DNA of 64,000 nucleotides from Aspidiotus rigidus. Its lineage: Eukaryota; Arthropoda; Insecta; Hemiptera; Diaspididae. The translations under genes were made by a program, and so were the position numbers. Where the stretch lies: assembly GCA_035079385.1 (NCBI GenBank), contig JAVHKY010000023.1:6030001-6094000 (forward strand). Reading direction: 5' to 3'. Under the pieces are notes generated by a model. It was not told where the DNA came from, did no database searches, and saw nothing but the letters and a program-made list of their open reading frames with translations. Shown here piece by piece: positions 51,097-61,893 of the stretch (the first letter of the stretch is position 1; the number at the start of each line of letters is the position of its first letter).

Positions 51097-51780
51097 TCAG
51101 GGTGCAAACTGGTAGTTTTCTTTCAGGAATGTGGCTACGATCTTCGCTATCTTGTAGCATGGTGATTGAATGCTGTTGAGCAGGGATCTCATCGGACGGT
51201 TCGCTTTGTGGAGTTTTACAAGCCCCTTGAGTTTTGGTGCAACCGGGTTCATCTCAAGCGTCCTTCCATTGCCGGGTACATTGTTCCGTTTCAACACAGC
51301 TTTCAGGTCATCTTGGTATTTCCGTCTTGGGTCCCTTGCCAGCTCTTGGTATACATTCACTGCGATGTACGACTCCACTTTTTGGTTGTAGTCCTCTTTC
51401 TCCATTACCACTACCGTGCTACCCTTGTCCGCCTTTGTCAAAATCAGGTTGTTCTGTCGGATCTTCTTTTGTAGATTTGTGACCTTCCTCTGCATTACTT
51501 GCGTTCTGTCATAGGTTCGGCACATATCCGCTTTGATGTCCAACAGCATTTTCCCAATTTTGGTCCGGGCTTCTGGTCTCACGTCGTGTTCCATGGTTTG
51601 GATTACTTGTTCGCATCTAATGGCCATGCTTTCAAGCATACACTGGTTCAGCTTCTCTGGCTGCACGTGCTTCATGCCTTTGTCTAGCAGTCTTCTTTCT
51701 TCTTCTGTGAAGGTGACGCTTGATAGGTTCTCGGTTCCAGCGGGTGGAGTAACCTGGACAGATGGAAATACCTTTTTCAA
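51097..51780 (-). pseudogene. Linker and N-terminal RT part, Penelope-like copy 2
   Basis: 227 codons, open through the linker that is broken in copy 1: TENLSSVTFTEEERRLLDKG, HDVRPEARTKIGKMLLD, KADKGSTVVVMEKED and LKGLVKLHKANRPMRSLLN. The first 15 residues (MKKVFPSVQVTPPAG) fuse the end of the N-terminal region to the linker across the internal deletion. Confidence 0.85.
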
Positions 51781-51862
51781 TATTAGTGCCCTACATACAC
51801 CTCACTCACTCATTATGAGTTCCGATAATAGCACACCAGACATGGGTGCCGGCAATTTTGTC
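51772..51862 (+). repeat. Inverted pseudo-LTR/ORF-start piece
   Basis: CACTCACTCATTATGAGTTC followed by CGATAATAGCACACCAGACA reproduces, on the plus strand, the pseudo-LTR and ORF start that copy 1 carries on the minus strand (26240-26340). Confidence 0.8.
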
Positions 51863-52480
51863 GAAAACTCTTTTATCGAAAGCAATTTAGGCGGCGGTAT
51901 TTTATCGAATGGCAAGATTACCGATAGTACATAATCATCGAACGATCACTTTTTTGGAATACGCAATTACATCGAATGACCAAAAGTGGAGTACTGAGCA
52001 ACCGCTGCGGATCAACACTTGCTTCTATTTAGCTATAGAATAAGATATTATAATTAATAATTATACACATGTTTCACGATCAACCACACGCTACAATCGA
52101 CTGCCCTACTACAGGGCCCTGTAACCACGGTGGGGATAGTAGTAGAGGAGTCCCCCCGGTAATTGTACCCCAACCTATATTTTTCTCCTCCCAGCTGCCC
52201 TGAGATCACTGTTTAGATCAGTTCAGAACAACTGAGAGGATGATGAACAACCGAAGTACGATAGGGAAACCCGTCCAGTGCATAGGTCATCTTGTCGAGT
52301 CTCTGCGGGCGACCTTTGAATATGGAAGTACATGAATATAAATATCACATAAGATGGAAAAAACCCCTTATAGAGAGCGATCTTCCTGCAAGGGCTATCT
52401 TCTAAACATGTCTTATCGCGCAAATAAACTCCCCCCGGCGGGAACGTCCTCACTGGGAACCCCCTCCCCTGCAAAAAAAA
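51863..52480. other. No gene recognised
   Basis: 51863-51990 repeats the words TTATCGAA, CATCGAATG and CCGATAG, probably the edge of another degraded transposon. C-rich stretch near 52153. Confidence 0.35.
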
Positions 52481-52800
52481 GCATGGAACCAGGTATCTGG
52501 CACAGTCATGAAGAAGAAGATGCAGGGAATAGGCAAATGCAGAACCACGTTATGACTTACTCGACACCTGTATTCCACCCACACATAGAAGAGCAGGAAG
52601 AAAAGGAAAATTTTCCTTAAAGAAAGCAGAAGAAGAGACTCCAAATATTATCTAAAGTGGTGTTATTGTGGTACGTTCCAGAGTTTTGCGTGCCTAAGGG
52701 TACTGCAGCTTGACAATTGCCAAGGAGCGCTGAGGAGATTCTTACAACACTGAAATTATACCCGAAAGGGTGGATTGCGATGTTGGAGGAAATGTGACAT
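52481..52800 (+). pseudogene. R1-like 3' end fragment
   Basis: Frame with KSMEPGIWHSHEEEDAGNRQ corresponds to the last codons (MEPGVCICGHHHEKED) and 3' region of the R1-like copy at 47.3-47.74 kb, in the opposite orientation. Homology by eye continues to GTTGGAGGAAATG near 52791. Confidence 0.7.
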
Positions 52801-53668
52801 TTTCACCGAATACCCTCTCATCGAACAGGTTCGATCTACATACAGCGGTCGCTAGAAACGTCATCCTGATAATCTCTGCATCCTTTCTAATACATAATAA
52901 ATCGGCTAATTATCCGGCTATCGTCGAAACGTGAAAAAATGTTGAATTGAAGTACGAAGACTATTATTTCCGCGATAAAATACCTGTACAATTTAAAGCA
53001 GTAATTACCAGTCGGTAATTAGGTGTTTTACTGCAGGTCCTGCGTAAACAAAAAATAACATTTCGCGCTAGAAAACGACGAACTCGCATACCTCCAATTC
53101 TTGTCGTCGTCAGATCATGACTTCGGAGTGGTGTACCCGTACCTATAATAGCACTTTAGTCCGCGAGATAATTTAACAATGTCTACCCGGCGATAGTACA
53201 ATTTACAAAACTGAGGAAAGAATGCCTCGCACCGTGTTAACACCGCATTGCATCTATGAGATCTTTAAAAAAAAAATTAGCGAGCCGATTCACACCGTAT
53301 AGACGTACGTGCCGTGGCAGAGTACACGCCGGGAAAATAAAAAAAATTTCATGCTATTACAATTTATGGGGTTCAGAGTTTATGGGAAATAGTTGGAAAC
53401 TAGTCGTTCGATAAAACGTTTTTTTGTACGCGAGCGTCTTTTAAACGATAGAATGTGTTTCCCTGTTTCCTTCGACTCTCTGTATCGCTATTCTATTTAA
53501 AATACACGTAAAAGTATTGTAGTACTAAAGTCGAGAGGATGACACAGTTCTTAAAACACCTTGCTAAAGGATGCTGTACAGTGTACACCCCCCTGAGGTA
53601 ACAATCCTCCGATAGTTAGCAATATTACGTATGCATTACATTAACTTTTTGACTTATAATATCGATAT
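52801..53668. other. AT-rich island, no definite frame
   Basis: A short basic frame near 53045-53126 (RKQKITFRARKRRTRIPPIL) is protein-like; nothing else stands out. Confidence 0.35.
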
Positions 53669-53809
53669 TTATGTGGCGTACAGGTGTACACTATTCTTTT
53701 ATCTGATATTAAATCAGAAATACGAGCTGATTTTCTAGCAGCGATCGTCTCGAACTTACTACCAATCACAGGGCGTAGTGTACGAGAATATGTTCTAGTG
53801 AATAATTAA
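53669..53809 (+). pseudogene. Unknown 46-codon coding-like frame
   Basis: Open between two stops; the core reads SDIKSEIRADFLAAIVSNLL then GRSVREYVLVNN. Composition is clearly non-random (A, D, E, G, R and V codons in AT-rich DNA). No family recognised. Confidence 0.4.
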
Positions 53810-54198
53810 AGATAAGGCTCCCACTTTACGAATAACTCGGAATACACGCTAACTTTTTATCGACTTTCTTTCCACAAGGAGGTAATATGGAAAAGAAAAA
53901 AATTCAAGACGTGCCTATTAAAATTAAGTACGCTCTCTTGAGGCGAGACAGATTGTAAACCGAATAATATAAAAGTCCATAAAATTCTAATTTCTTAACT
54001 ACCCACTTTTTCAAAGAGAGCGCCGAAGTCGCAGTACAATGGAATCTTTTTAATTGAGACGTGAGTGCTGTACAGACTTTACAGATCCTACGTACGCGTA
54101 AGGTCTATAAAAGTAAATTAATTCGTATTCCAACGGCGTTCATTGATAAAATTAAAATTCTTAAGAAATAAGATCGACTGTGCGATCTTGGTCAGTAG

Positions 54199-54345
54199 TT
54201 GGCATTAGGAGGGAAATATATTCTCTCTATAAAGATTCCTGAAGAAATAGAAGCCGTAGCTCGATCGAAAGTCGTGTGTGTAGGCATATTTTTTTACATT
54301 TTTCAGGAAGTTCAAAAACATTCGGAGATTGATTTTCCAAATTAA
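54199..54345 (+). pseudogene. Unknown 48-codon coding-like frame
   Basis: Open after a TAG; reads LALGGKYILSIKIPEEIEAV then SKVVCVGIFF and FQEVQKHSEIDFPN. About 75 bases upstream another short frame (54058-54171) has VYKSKLIRIPTAFIDKIK. No family recognised. Confidence 0.4.
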
Positions 54346-55387
54346 GCTAAGATTATATCACGTTGAACGAGATGCAGTTTTAAAAGATTCGATATAGCCG
54401 GAAAATAAAATTCAAACGACCAATCGTTAGGCTAATAATTATCTTACGCGATTATTTTCATGAAATCATAAAATACTTTTTTTTTCTCCTGTCCAACCGA
54501 TCATTAGCTGGTACTAAAAAATCCACTAAAACGCCTCCAACCCCTGATGGTCATTATTTATCAACAAAAAGGCGAAAAGTTCGTATCGTTTATAACTTGA
54601 AATCAGATGGTAATGAGGTAACATCATTTTGCCGAACTCGCGATGTTCATCATAAAATACTCTCCCATGCAGAGTTGAATAAAAATTTTAAAAAAGCTTA
54701 TTTTCCATTAATACCCCTCTAGTCCAGCTATTCAAATATAATCTCTGATACTGACCCCTGGCATGTGCTGGAGTAAGAGCTAAGTGAAGAGGGACGGAGC
54801 TTGACTAGAGAGAAAACTGAATTCCGACATACAGCAGTCTACAGATCATGTCTTTCTTGCCGCAGACTCATACGTCATCTACTGGCAGAGTCTGAAGTTT
54901 TCTTTTAAATCTCTACATCTCACTGCTTACATATAGTTGTCCCAGATGCCCATTGCACACCTGTTACCGTCTGACTCAGCGCACATTTTCAATTTTCACT
55001 CCTTATTTTGCAACAATTTCGTGATTTTAATAAGAAAAGTAAATCATTAAAAATTTCAAATTTCGTAGACTAAAAGAGGCCTCCGATCGATTAAAATTGT
55101 TTTTGTACATCATAAAAATTGCTTCCACTGTCACTCGGTCCCTTTTCCTTGCAATTCTTACAAGGGTGTCGACTTGAACTTGATAAAATTACTCACGTGC
55201 TCCTACTCTAGGGCTAGAGGAAGCTCCTTTCACCTCGTATTCCATCCACCTTAGCTTCATAACTTCTCACAGAAGGTAGACAGCAAACGATAGAATTTTC
55301 GGCCGTTATAATTTCGATCGAACAATTTCAATTTTAATATTGCTCTGATCTGATAGAAAAGTACGTACTACAATGCCGCAAATTTCA
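54346..55387. other. No recognisable feature
   Basis: AT-rich sequence without repeats shared elsewhere in the window. Confidence 0.4.
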
Positions 55388-55460
55388 ACAGGGAACCTGT
55401 TTTATGGGGGGGCTTTTTGAGAAATTTGCCGTGCACCGTCTGGCAAAACATTTAGAAAAA
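55388..55460 (+). repeat. Satellite-family fragment (left flank of FB2)
   Basis: GGGAACCTGTTTTATGGGGG, CTTTTTGAGAAATTTGCCGT and a partial 46-bp unit ending TTTAGAAAAA, exactly at the foldback boundary. The missing half of the unit (TTTCGACTCTCGAGCC) resumes at 59532. Confidence 0.75.
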
Positions 55461-56040
55461 GGCTCTAGCCGGGTAAGGGGGGAAAATGGCCTTGGTCGGA
55501 AAAAGTTTCAAATGTCCGTCAAAATGTTGTCCCCAATGAGAAAACTCGAAATCCAAGAAATTGGACCCAGCCGCTGACCCACCTGGGCTGCAGAGTGATC
55601 TTTAGGCCTAAAATCCAAATGGCAATATCTCAGCCAATAATGATCGCACAGCGATGAAACTTGGGGACATTTTAGTATATGTGAACATTCATCCATGGTA
55701 TTTTTTTTTTTTAAAAAAACCATTCATATTTTCCCTAGTTTCTAGCTATAACAAAACTTCAAACTCGAATAAAAAGAAAATCGGGGGGAGGCACCTGGGG
55801 AAAATCATTCATTTGAAGCGCCATATCCTCTACTACAACATACATGAGTACCATAGTCCTTGGTGAGGTGCAACATTCCCAAAAAAATAAATATTCAATG
55901 AATTTCTGTGATTTTTCCATGAATAGCGGGGTGAACTATGACTGCTACCGCAATAGACCGCGAGAAATCAATGGTCAATGTTCGAGGTGAAAAATACGCA
56001 CTCCTCCGTGAGATGAAATGGGAATGTTGATAGACTAAAA

Positions 56041-56757
56041 TAGTACATTTTGTAATAAGTGGCGAAAATGAACGATATTGGAACGAGCGCAGTGTAGCCA
56101 CATGAGCAAAGCGAGTGTGGATAAGTGAGTTCCAATATCGTTTGTTTTTGACACGAATTACAAACAGTACTTTTTATAATACATGTAGTGAAAGAAACAC
56201 TTAGGCCTACAATTTAAATTGGTTATCGTTCAAAAAGAATGTTTACGAATTTTTCGAATGGCACCACTGACTTGATTTTCGCCACGGGTAAAACATTTTC
56301 GCCACTGGTAAAACATTTTCGCCACGGTTCTGATAACTGCATGTTTCGCTACGAAAAACAAACACTATATGCAGCACTTTCGCTTCATGTATTATAAAAT
56401 AGTACATTTTGTAATAAGTGGCGAAAATGAAGGATATTGGAACGAGCGCAGTGTAGCCACACGAGCAAAGCGAGTGTGGATAAGTGAGTTCCAATATCGT
56501 TTGTTTTTGACACGAATTACAAACAGTACTTTTTATAATACATGTAGTGAAAGAAACACTTAGGCCTACAATTTAAATTGGTTATCGTTCAAAAAGAATG
56601 TTTACAAATTTTTCGAATGGCACCACTGACTTGATTTTCGCCACGGGTAAAACATTTTCGCCACTGGTGAAACATTTTCGCCACGGTTCTGATAACGGCA
56701 TGTTTCGCTACAAAAAACGAACACTATACGCAGCACTTTCGCTTCATGTATTATAAA
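56041..56757 (+). repeat. Tandem dimer of a 358-bp MITE-like unit, left arm only
   Basis: Units 56041-56398 and 56399-56757 are nearly identical. Each contains nested inverted repeats: ACGATATTGGAAC with GTTCCAATATCGT, and TACTTTTTATAATACATG with CATGTATTATAAAATAGTAC. It also contains three ACATTTTCGCCAC repeats. The right arm reads straight across the site, giving an empty-site comparison. Confidence 0.85.
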
Positions 56758-56759
56758 AA

Positions 56760-57640
56760 TATATTTTTAGTATTTCGTTTATCGATTTGGTCAATTCTTA
56801 TGTAAACACGTCCACCGATTAGGGGGAGTACGTTATATTGAGAAAAATAGTTGAAAAATTCTCCAGTCGCTGGAACAGTCTGAAAATAGTAGAGAAGTGA
56901 GAAAATCCACTTTTTCACCCTGGAGGACCGTGAGTTTTGGTATTTCATTCATGAATTCGTTCAATTCCCAAGTAAACATGTACGCCAAATTTGAAAAAAA
57001 TTGTCAAAAAATTCTCCAGTCGCTGGAACGTTCTGGAAAAGACAAAAATTAGAGAAAATCCACTTTTTCACCCTGGACGACCGTGAGTTTTGGTATTTCA
57101 TTCATCAATTCGTTCAATTCCCAAGTAAACATATACGCCAAATTTGAAAAAAATTGTCAAAAAATTCGCCAGCCGCTGTAATGGTCTGGAAATGACAATA
57201 AATCGAGGAAGTCCACTTTTTCAACCTGGAGAACTGCGATTTTTTATATTTCATTCATCAATTACGGCCAATCCTATGCCACATCCGCCGTGTTGGGAAA
57301 AAATAATCAAAAAATTCTCCAGCCGCTGGAACCTTCCGGAAAGGACAAATGATCGAGAACATCTAATTATTTATCCGGGAGGACCGCGATTTTTGGTATT
57401 TTGTTCATTAATTAGGTAAATTCTTAAGTAAACATGTACGTTAAGTTTGAAAAGAATAGTCAAAAATTCTCCAGCCGCTGTAATGGTCTGGAAATGACAA
57501 TAAATCGGGGAAATCCACTTTCTTACCCTGGAGAATCGTGAGTTTTGGATCAATTAGGTCGAATCTTATGTCAATAAGTCTTACAAGTTGGAAAAAAATA
57601 GTCAATAAATTCTCCAGTCGCTAGGACGCTCTGGAAATAG
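56760..57640 (+). repeat. Left-arm tandem units of FB2
   Basis: About five units, each with AAAATTCTCCAGTCGCTGG, a GAAAATCCACTTTTTCACCC-like block and TTTTGGTATTTCATTCAT. Short open frames inside are incidental. Confidence 0.8.
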
Positions 57641-57959
57641 TAAAAAACCGATACACACCCACCCCTTAGATTCATTTCCTTTACTTTTAAGTGTTGAATG
57701 TTTATTTTTGTTCCCCTGAAGTCGTAGAGGTACAAACTGTGTTACTGGGAGCCGTGCACTTGCGTGAAGTGCAGGTATTTCCTTTTGAGTTGAGGTGACA
57801 ATGCTTCAAATACTGGAATTCATGAGCATGACAATACAAAGGAGATAATTGTCTTCTTGTGTCTCGGAAAAGGATTCCTCCACATCATGCGAGTGCACGG
57901 CTATCAGTAACACAATTTGTACCGCTGCGATTCGAGGGGGGAAAAGTAACCATGAATCA

Positions 57960-58945
57960 TTGTGGCGGGTGTGTATCTTTGATTTTTTAATATTTTCAGA
58001 GCGTCCCAACGACTGGAGAATTTTTTTCAATTTTCTTTAAACTCGGCGTGAGTGTTCTTAGAAGAATCGACCATACCAATGAGCGTCTGGAGAATTTATT
58101 GAATATTTTTTTCGAAATAGGGATGTATTTACTCAAAAATTGACCTTATTGATAAATAGAATAGAAAAATCACGATTCTCCAAGTTCAAATAGCAGATAT
58201 TTTCAATTTTTCATTTTCAGACTATTCCAGCGACTGAAGAATTTCTGGACTATTTTTTTCAAACTCGGAGGAGGCATTAGCATAAGATTTGACCTTTTTG
58301 ATAAACAACATACCAAAAATCAGGGTTCTCCATGTTGAAAAAGTTGATTTTCTGGATTTGGTACTATTTCTAGATCGTTCCAGCGACTGGAGAATTTATT
58401 GACAATTTTTTTCCAACTCGGTGGATGTATTTACATAAGAATTGACCTAGTTGATAAACAGAATATGAAAAATCACGGTTTCACAAGTTGGAAAAGTGGA
58501 TTACGTAGAGTTTTTACTATTTCCAGGGTATCCCAGAAACTGAAGAATTTTTTGATTATTTTTTCCCAACACGGCGGACGTGGCATAAGATTTGCCGTAA
58601 TTGATGAATGAAATATAAAAAATCGCAGTTCTCCAGGTTGAAAAAGTGGACTTCCTCGATTTATTGTCACTTCCAGACCATTACAGCGGCTGGCGAATTT
58701 TTTGACAATTTTTTTCAAATTTGGCGTACATGTTTACTTGGGAATTGAACGAATTCATGAATGAAATACCAAAACTCACGGTCCTCCAGGGTGAAAAAGT
58801 GGATTTTCTCACTTCTCTACTATTTTCAGACTGTTCCAGCGACTGGAGAATTTTTCAACTATTTTTCTCAATATGACGTACTCCACCTAATCGGTAGACG
58901 TGTTTACATAAGAATTGACCAAATCGATAAACGAAATACTAAAAA
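57960..58945 (-). repeat. Right-arm tandem units of FB2
   Basis: About six units in inverse orientation to 56760-57640 (CCAGCGACTGGAGAATTT recurs every 130-170 bp). Confidence 0.8.
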
Positions 58946-59531
58946 TATATTTTTGGTCTATCAACATTCCCATTTCATCTCACGGAGGAGTGCGTATTTT
59001 TCACTTCGAACATTGACCATTGATTTCTCGCGGTCTATTGCGGTAGCAGTCATAGTTCACCCCGCTATTCATGGAAAAATCACAGAAATTCATTAAAATA
59101 TTGATTTTTTTTGGAATGTTGCACCTCTTCGAGGGCTATGGTACTCATGTATGTTGTAGTAGAGGATATGGCGCTTCAAATGAATGATTTTCCCCAGGCG
59201 CCTCCCCTCGATTTTCTTTTTATTCGAGTTAGAAGTTTTGTTATAGCTAGAAACTAGGGAAAATATGAATGTTTTTTTTTAAAAAAAAAGTACCATGGAT
59301 GAATGTTCACATATACTAAAATGTCCCCATGTTTCATCGCTGTGCGATCCATATTGGCTGAGATATAGCCATTTGGATTTTAGGCCTAAAAATCACTCTG
59401 CAGCCCAGGTGGGACAGCGGATGTGTCCAATTTCTTGGATTTCGAGTTTTCTCATTGGGGACAACATTTTGACAGACATTTGAAACATTTTCCGACCAAG
59501 GCCATTTTCCCGCCCTTACCCGGCTAGAGCC

Positions 59532-59880
59532 TTTCGACTCTCGAGCCATATATGATAGGAGGGGGACTTGGAAAAATTTCGACTCTCAAGCCATATATGA
59601 TAGGAGGGGGACTTGAAAAAATTTCGATTCTCGAGCTATATATGATATGAAAGGGACATGGAAAAATTTCAACTCTCGAGCTATCATAGCTGGGGATTCG
59701 AGAAAAATTTAGGCTCTCAAACTATATTATTCTAGGCTTATAGTAGGTCTAGGCCTTCTTTATACTAGCTTTATCTAGGTCTAGGCTTCCTTGAATTTTC
59801 AATACCATATCCCATTTGACTCATAAAACAGGATCCCTGCGTTCCTCGTTCAACTTCGTTAAGGAAGCCGTCGTTTTTGC
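59532..59880 (+). repeat. Satellite family, right flank of FB2
   Basis: Three to four 46-bp units (CGACTCTCGAGCCATATATG, ATAGGAGGGGGACTTGGAA), then CTAGGCTTATAGTAGGTC and CTTCGTTAAGGAAGCCGTCG. Colinear with 10.15-10.42 kb and inverse to 39.1-39.4 kb. Confidence 0.85.
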
Positions 59881-60194
59881 AAAAGCAATGAAAGTAGTAT
59901 TTATAAAAAGTTGAAATAGATGGCAGCTGGGGCTTTGAAGCGGACTAAAAACGGCTCTCTGACGCCTGCGAGCTTCTTTAAAAGCTTTAACTGCATGATG
60001 CTCGACTTGTGTGAATCTATGGGTACTTTACAGCTAGTAATCTCAACAAAATTCCTATCTTATGAACCAATCCATAATAGTAATAATCGTTCTCGTATGT
60101 TTTAGTCATCAAGAAACTATACACTTGATCATAAGTGAGCTAAGAACAGGTTTCGCAGGTACCGTTCACAGTATTGTAATCGGTACAAAGGTCG

Positions 60195-60416
60195 TTGATA
60201 ATACTCGTAATAATAATAATTTCTTCAAAAAATAGGCCAATAGTGAGAAAAAAAAAAAACGACACTACTACGCCATACGCGATGAGTATCCCAAACAGCG
60301 TGATGCTTCTCGCCGATCAGCATCCGCCGAATAATAAATTACGAAAATTAGGACATTCTTACTTTCAAAAACAATTAGACGGCGCCTTTAACGAGTGTGT
60401 TCCATTCAGATTGTAA
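60195..60416 (+). pseudogene. Unknown coding-like frame, converging with the next
   Basis: After a low-complexity start the frame reads TTPYAMSIPNSVMLLADQHP, then KLRKLGHSYF and GAFNECVPFRL before TAA. An A12 run just upstream (60249-60260) may have shifted the frame. The minus-strand frame 60444-60638 ends 28 bases away. Not recognised. Confidence 0.45.
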
Positions 60417-60443
60417 ATGATTAGCGCGAAGAAGAATTACCAT

Positions 60444-60638
60444 TCATAACTCACGCTCATAATTTTCTTTCGCGACTTTCTTACCGTCTCTTCGAATATA
60501 TGCTGTGAACATCCTACTCTCGCATAGAAAATGAGCTTCTATAACGGTTCCGAACTTGTAGCAGAGAGCTATAGAGGGAAACATGCGAGAAGAAAGTGTC
60601 AATAACGATAATTGATGAGGAAGCTTCTCGCACAGCAT
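60444..60638 (-). pseudogene. Unknown 64-codon coding-like frame
   Basis: Reads MLCEKLPHQLSLLTLSSRMF, FGTVIEAHFLCES and AYIRRDGKKVAKENYEREL. Balanced composition with a charged C-terminus. Convergent with the plus-strand frame ending at 60416. Confidence 0.45.
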
Positions 60639-60707
60639 CTTTCGTAGTAGGTTTTCGATAAATGAATTGGACCATTTTAGCGAAAAATAAGGTAATTACG
60701 TAATATT

Positions 60708-60956
60708 TCACGAGATTATATAATTCGTTTGTTCAAAGTACGAAAAAAAAAAAAAAAAAAAAAAAACAATATTACACCATAGAAGGAAGAAAAGCCCTGT
60801 TGCATCAAGCTTTACTCCTACAACACTTCCTCGATATACCACTAATAATCGCGATAATAGCATTTTTTGATCCACTTCAACCGACATGTGATTATACCAG
60901 TTCGGGGAATTGATGATCATTCCAACGGTGGAGTAATAACACCATCGATTACGCAT
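60708..60956 (-). pseudogene. Unknown coding-like frame, broken at a T-run
   Basis: ATG-initiated (MRNRWCYYSTVGMIINSPNW), continuing VEVDQKMLLSRLLVVYRGSV. It then runs into a run of about 22 T at 60744-60767 (A-run on the plus strand), a likely slippage site that destroyed the frame. Its start lies 20 bases from the start of the divergent plus-strand frame at 60976. Confidence 0.4.
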
Positions 60957-60975
60957 AATTTGTACTTGTAATATT

Positions 60976-61167
60976 GTGAGGTGGAAAAAAATCGAGAGGA
61001 AAACCTTTCAGCTTTATTTATATGAGAAGGAGTTTGCAATAGTTGCAATACGGCCATTAACCTGGCATGTAAATGATGTTAGTAGGATGGATGCATCACA
61101 TATTAAAATTTTCTTCCCGAGTAACTACGTACATGCTGCTGCAAACATCGGTGTACCTCTAGAGTAA
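60976..61167 (+). pseudogene. Unknown 63-codon coding-like frame
   Basis: Reads LYLYEKEFAIVAIRPLTWHV, SRMDASHIKIFFPSNY and AANIGVPLE before TAA. Divergent from 60708-60956, sharing a 20-bp gap that could hold a bidirectional promoter. Start codon uncertain. Confidence 0.4.
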
Positions 61168-61599
61168 TTACTAATTTGCTGTTGACCATATACACATCCA
61201 TCGAGTGTATCCATAAACAGAATGTGTATAAACTATAATACATATAAACTCTTATGTCTAAGCAATGCGAATATACTATGTGTATATTTATGCGTACGAG
61301 TACATTCTAGCGTATCTCCTTTATCGCCTTAATCTCGGAGCTTATATAATGTTTTATGGACAAAAAATACGTACACATTTTTCGACTAAAAATATGTTCA
61401 GGTTCACGAACAAATTTCTATATAGGTAGATTCGAAACGAGCTTTGAAAAAAATTGTTACGCTTGGCTCTCGTCGCCAGGAAGTGTGACTTATGATATAT
61501 CTTCGTGATATTGTTAATGAACTTGGTTCTTTATTGCGAGCAATCCCGCACCTCGTCTAATAATAATATCGAATAGGAAAAGTAATTATCATTTTTCCA
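61168..61599. other. AT-rich, nothing definite
   Basis: No repeats or clear frames. Confidence 0.4.
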
Positions 61600-61803
61600 G
61601 TTTGCAAAACTCGCAGCCAAATATACAGCTACTAGAATATGCAAAAGACTTGAGTTCCATTCTTTGACAGTAACACCAAAACTCACAAATAATGACTTCT
61701 TTGACGCATTCACAACCTCAATAGGGCAGTTTTACAATAATTTTTGGATCCAAATCCTTCACCTTTTCACTTACACAATTATAAAGAGTTTTTCCAGTCA
61801 TTA
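61600..61803 (+). pseudogene. Unknown coding-like frame after an acceptor-like site
   Basis: The sequence TCATTTTTCCAG at 61588-61599 resembles a splice acceptor. The following frame reads FAKLAAKYTATRICKRLEFH then TVTPKLTNNDFFDAFTTSIG and stays open to about 61803. This is the one island fragment that might be an exon of a host gene. Confidence 0.35.
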
Positions 61804-61893
61804 GCTCCCAGCAGGGGTGGATTGAGGGGAGTCCCAGGAACTCGGACTTCCACAAGAAAGGGACCTCCACATTTTCATCTCGAAGTTTTTTTT

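Larger units (their letters stand above)
49462..51830 (-). mobile_element. Penelope-like element (family 2), copy 2
   Basis: Same family as 23531-26400. A 3' pseudo-LTR lies at 49462-49817. At the 5' side the ORF stops at about 51768 and is followed by a piece of pseudo-LTR plus ORF start in the opposite orientation (51772-51862). Relative to copy 1 it lacks about 175 bp encoding the coiled-coil segment, and it has several frameshifts. Confidence 0.9.
55461..59531. mobile_element. Foldback element FB2, 4.07-kb near-continuous palindrome
   Basis: Ends GGCTCTAGCCGGGTAAGG and its complement. Left arm blocks in order: a conserved 400-bp end, a 170-bp block (TATTCATGG, GGTCAATGTTCGAGGTG), then about five tandem units of about 150-170 bp built on ATTCTCCAGTCGCTGGAA. 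The right arm repeats all of this in inverse order. Even the centre is palindromic: TACAAACTGTGTTACTG at 57731 pairs with CAGTAACACAATTTGTA ending at 57921. No ORF of transposase size exists. Such structure is typical of FB-type elements mobilised in trans. The left arm carries an extra 716-bp insertion. Confidence 0.9.

Noticed and set aside
50076..51934. Plus-strand frames across Penelope-like copy 2
   Set aside because: Same antisense shadows as in copy 1.
57144..59096. Several 60-110 codon frames in FB2
   Set aside because: They repeat between the two arms in mirror order and follow the tandem units; no stop-free consensus of transposase length exists.
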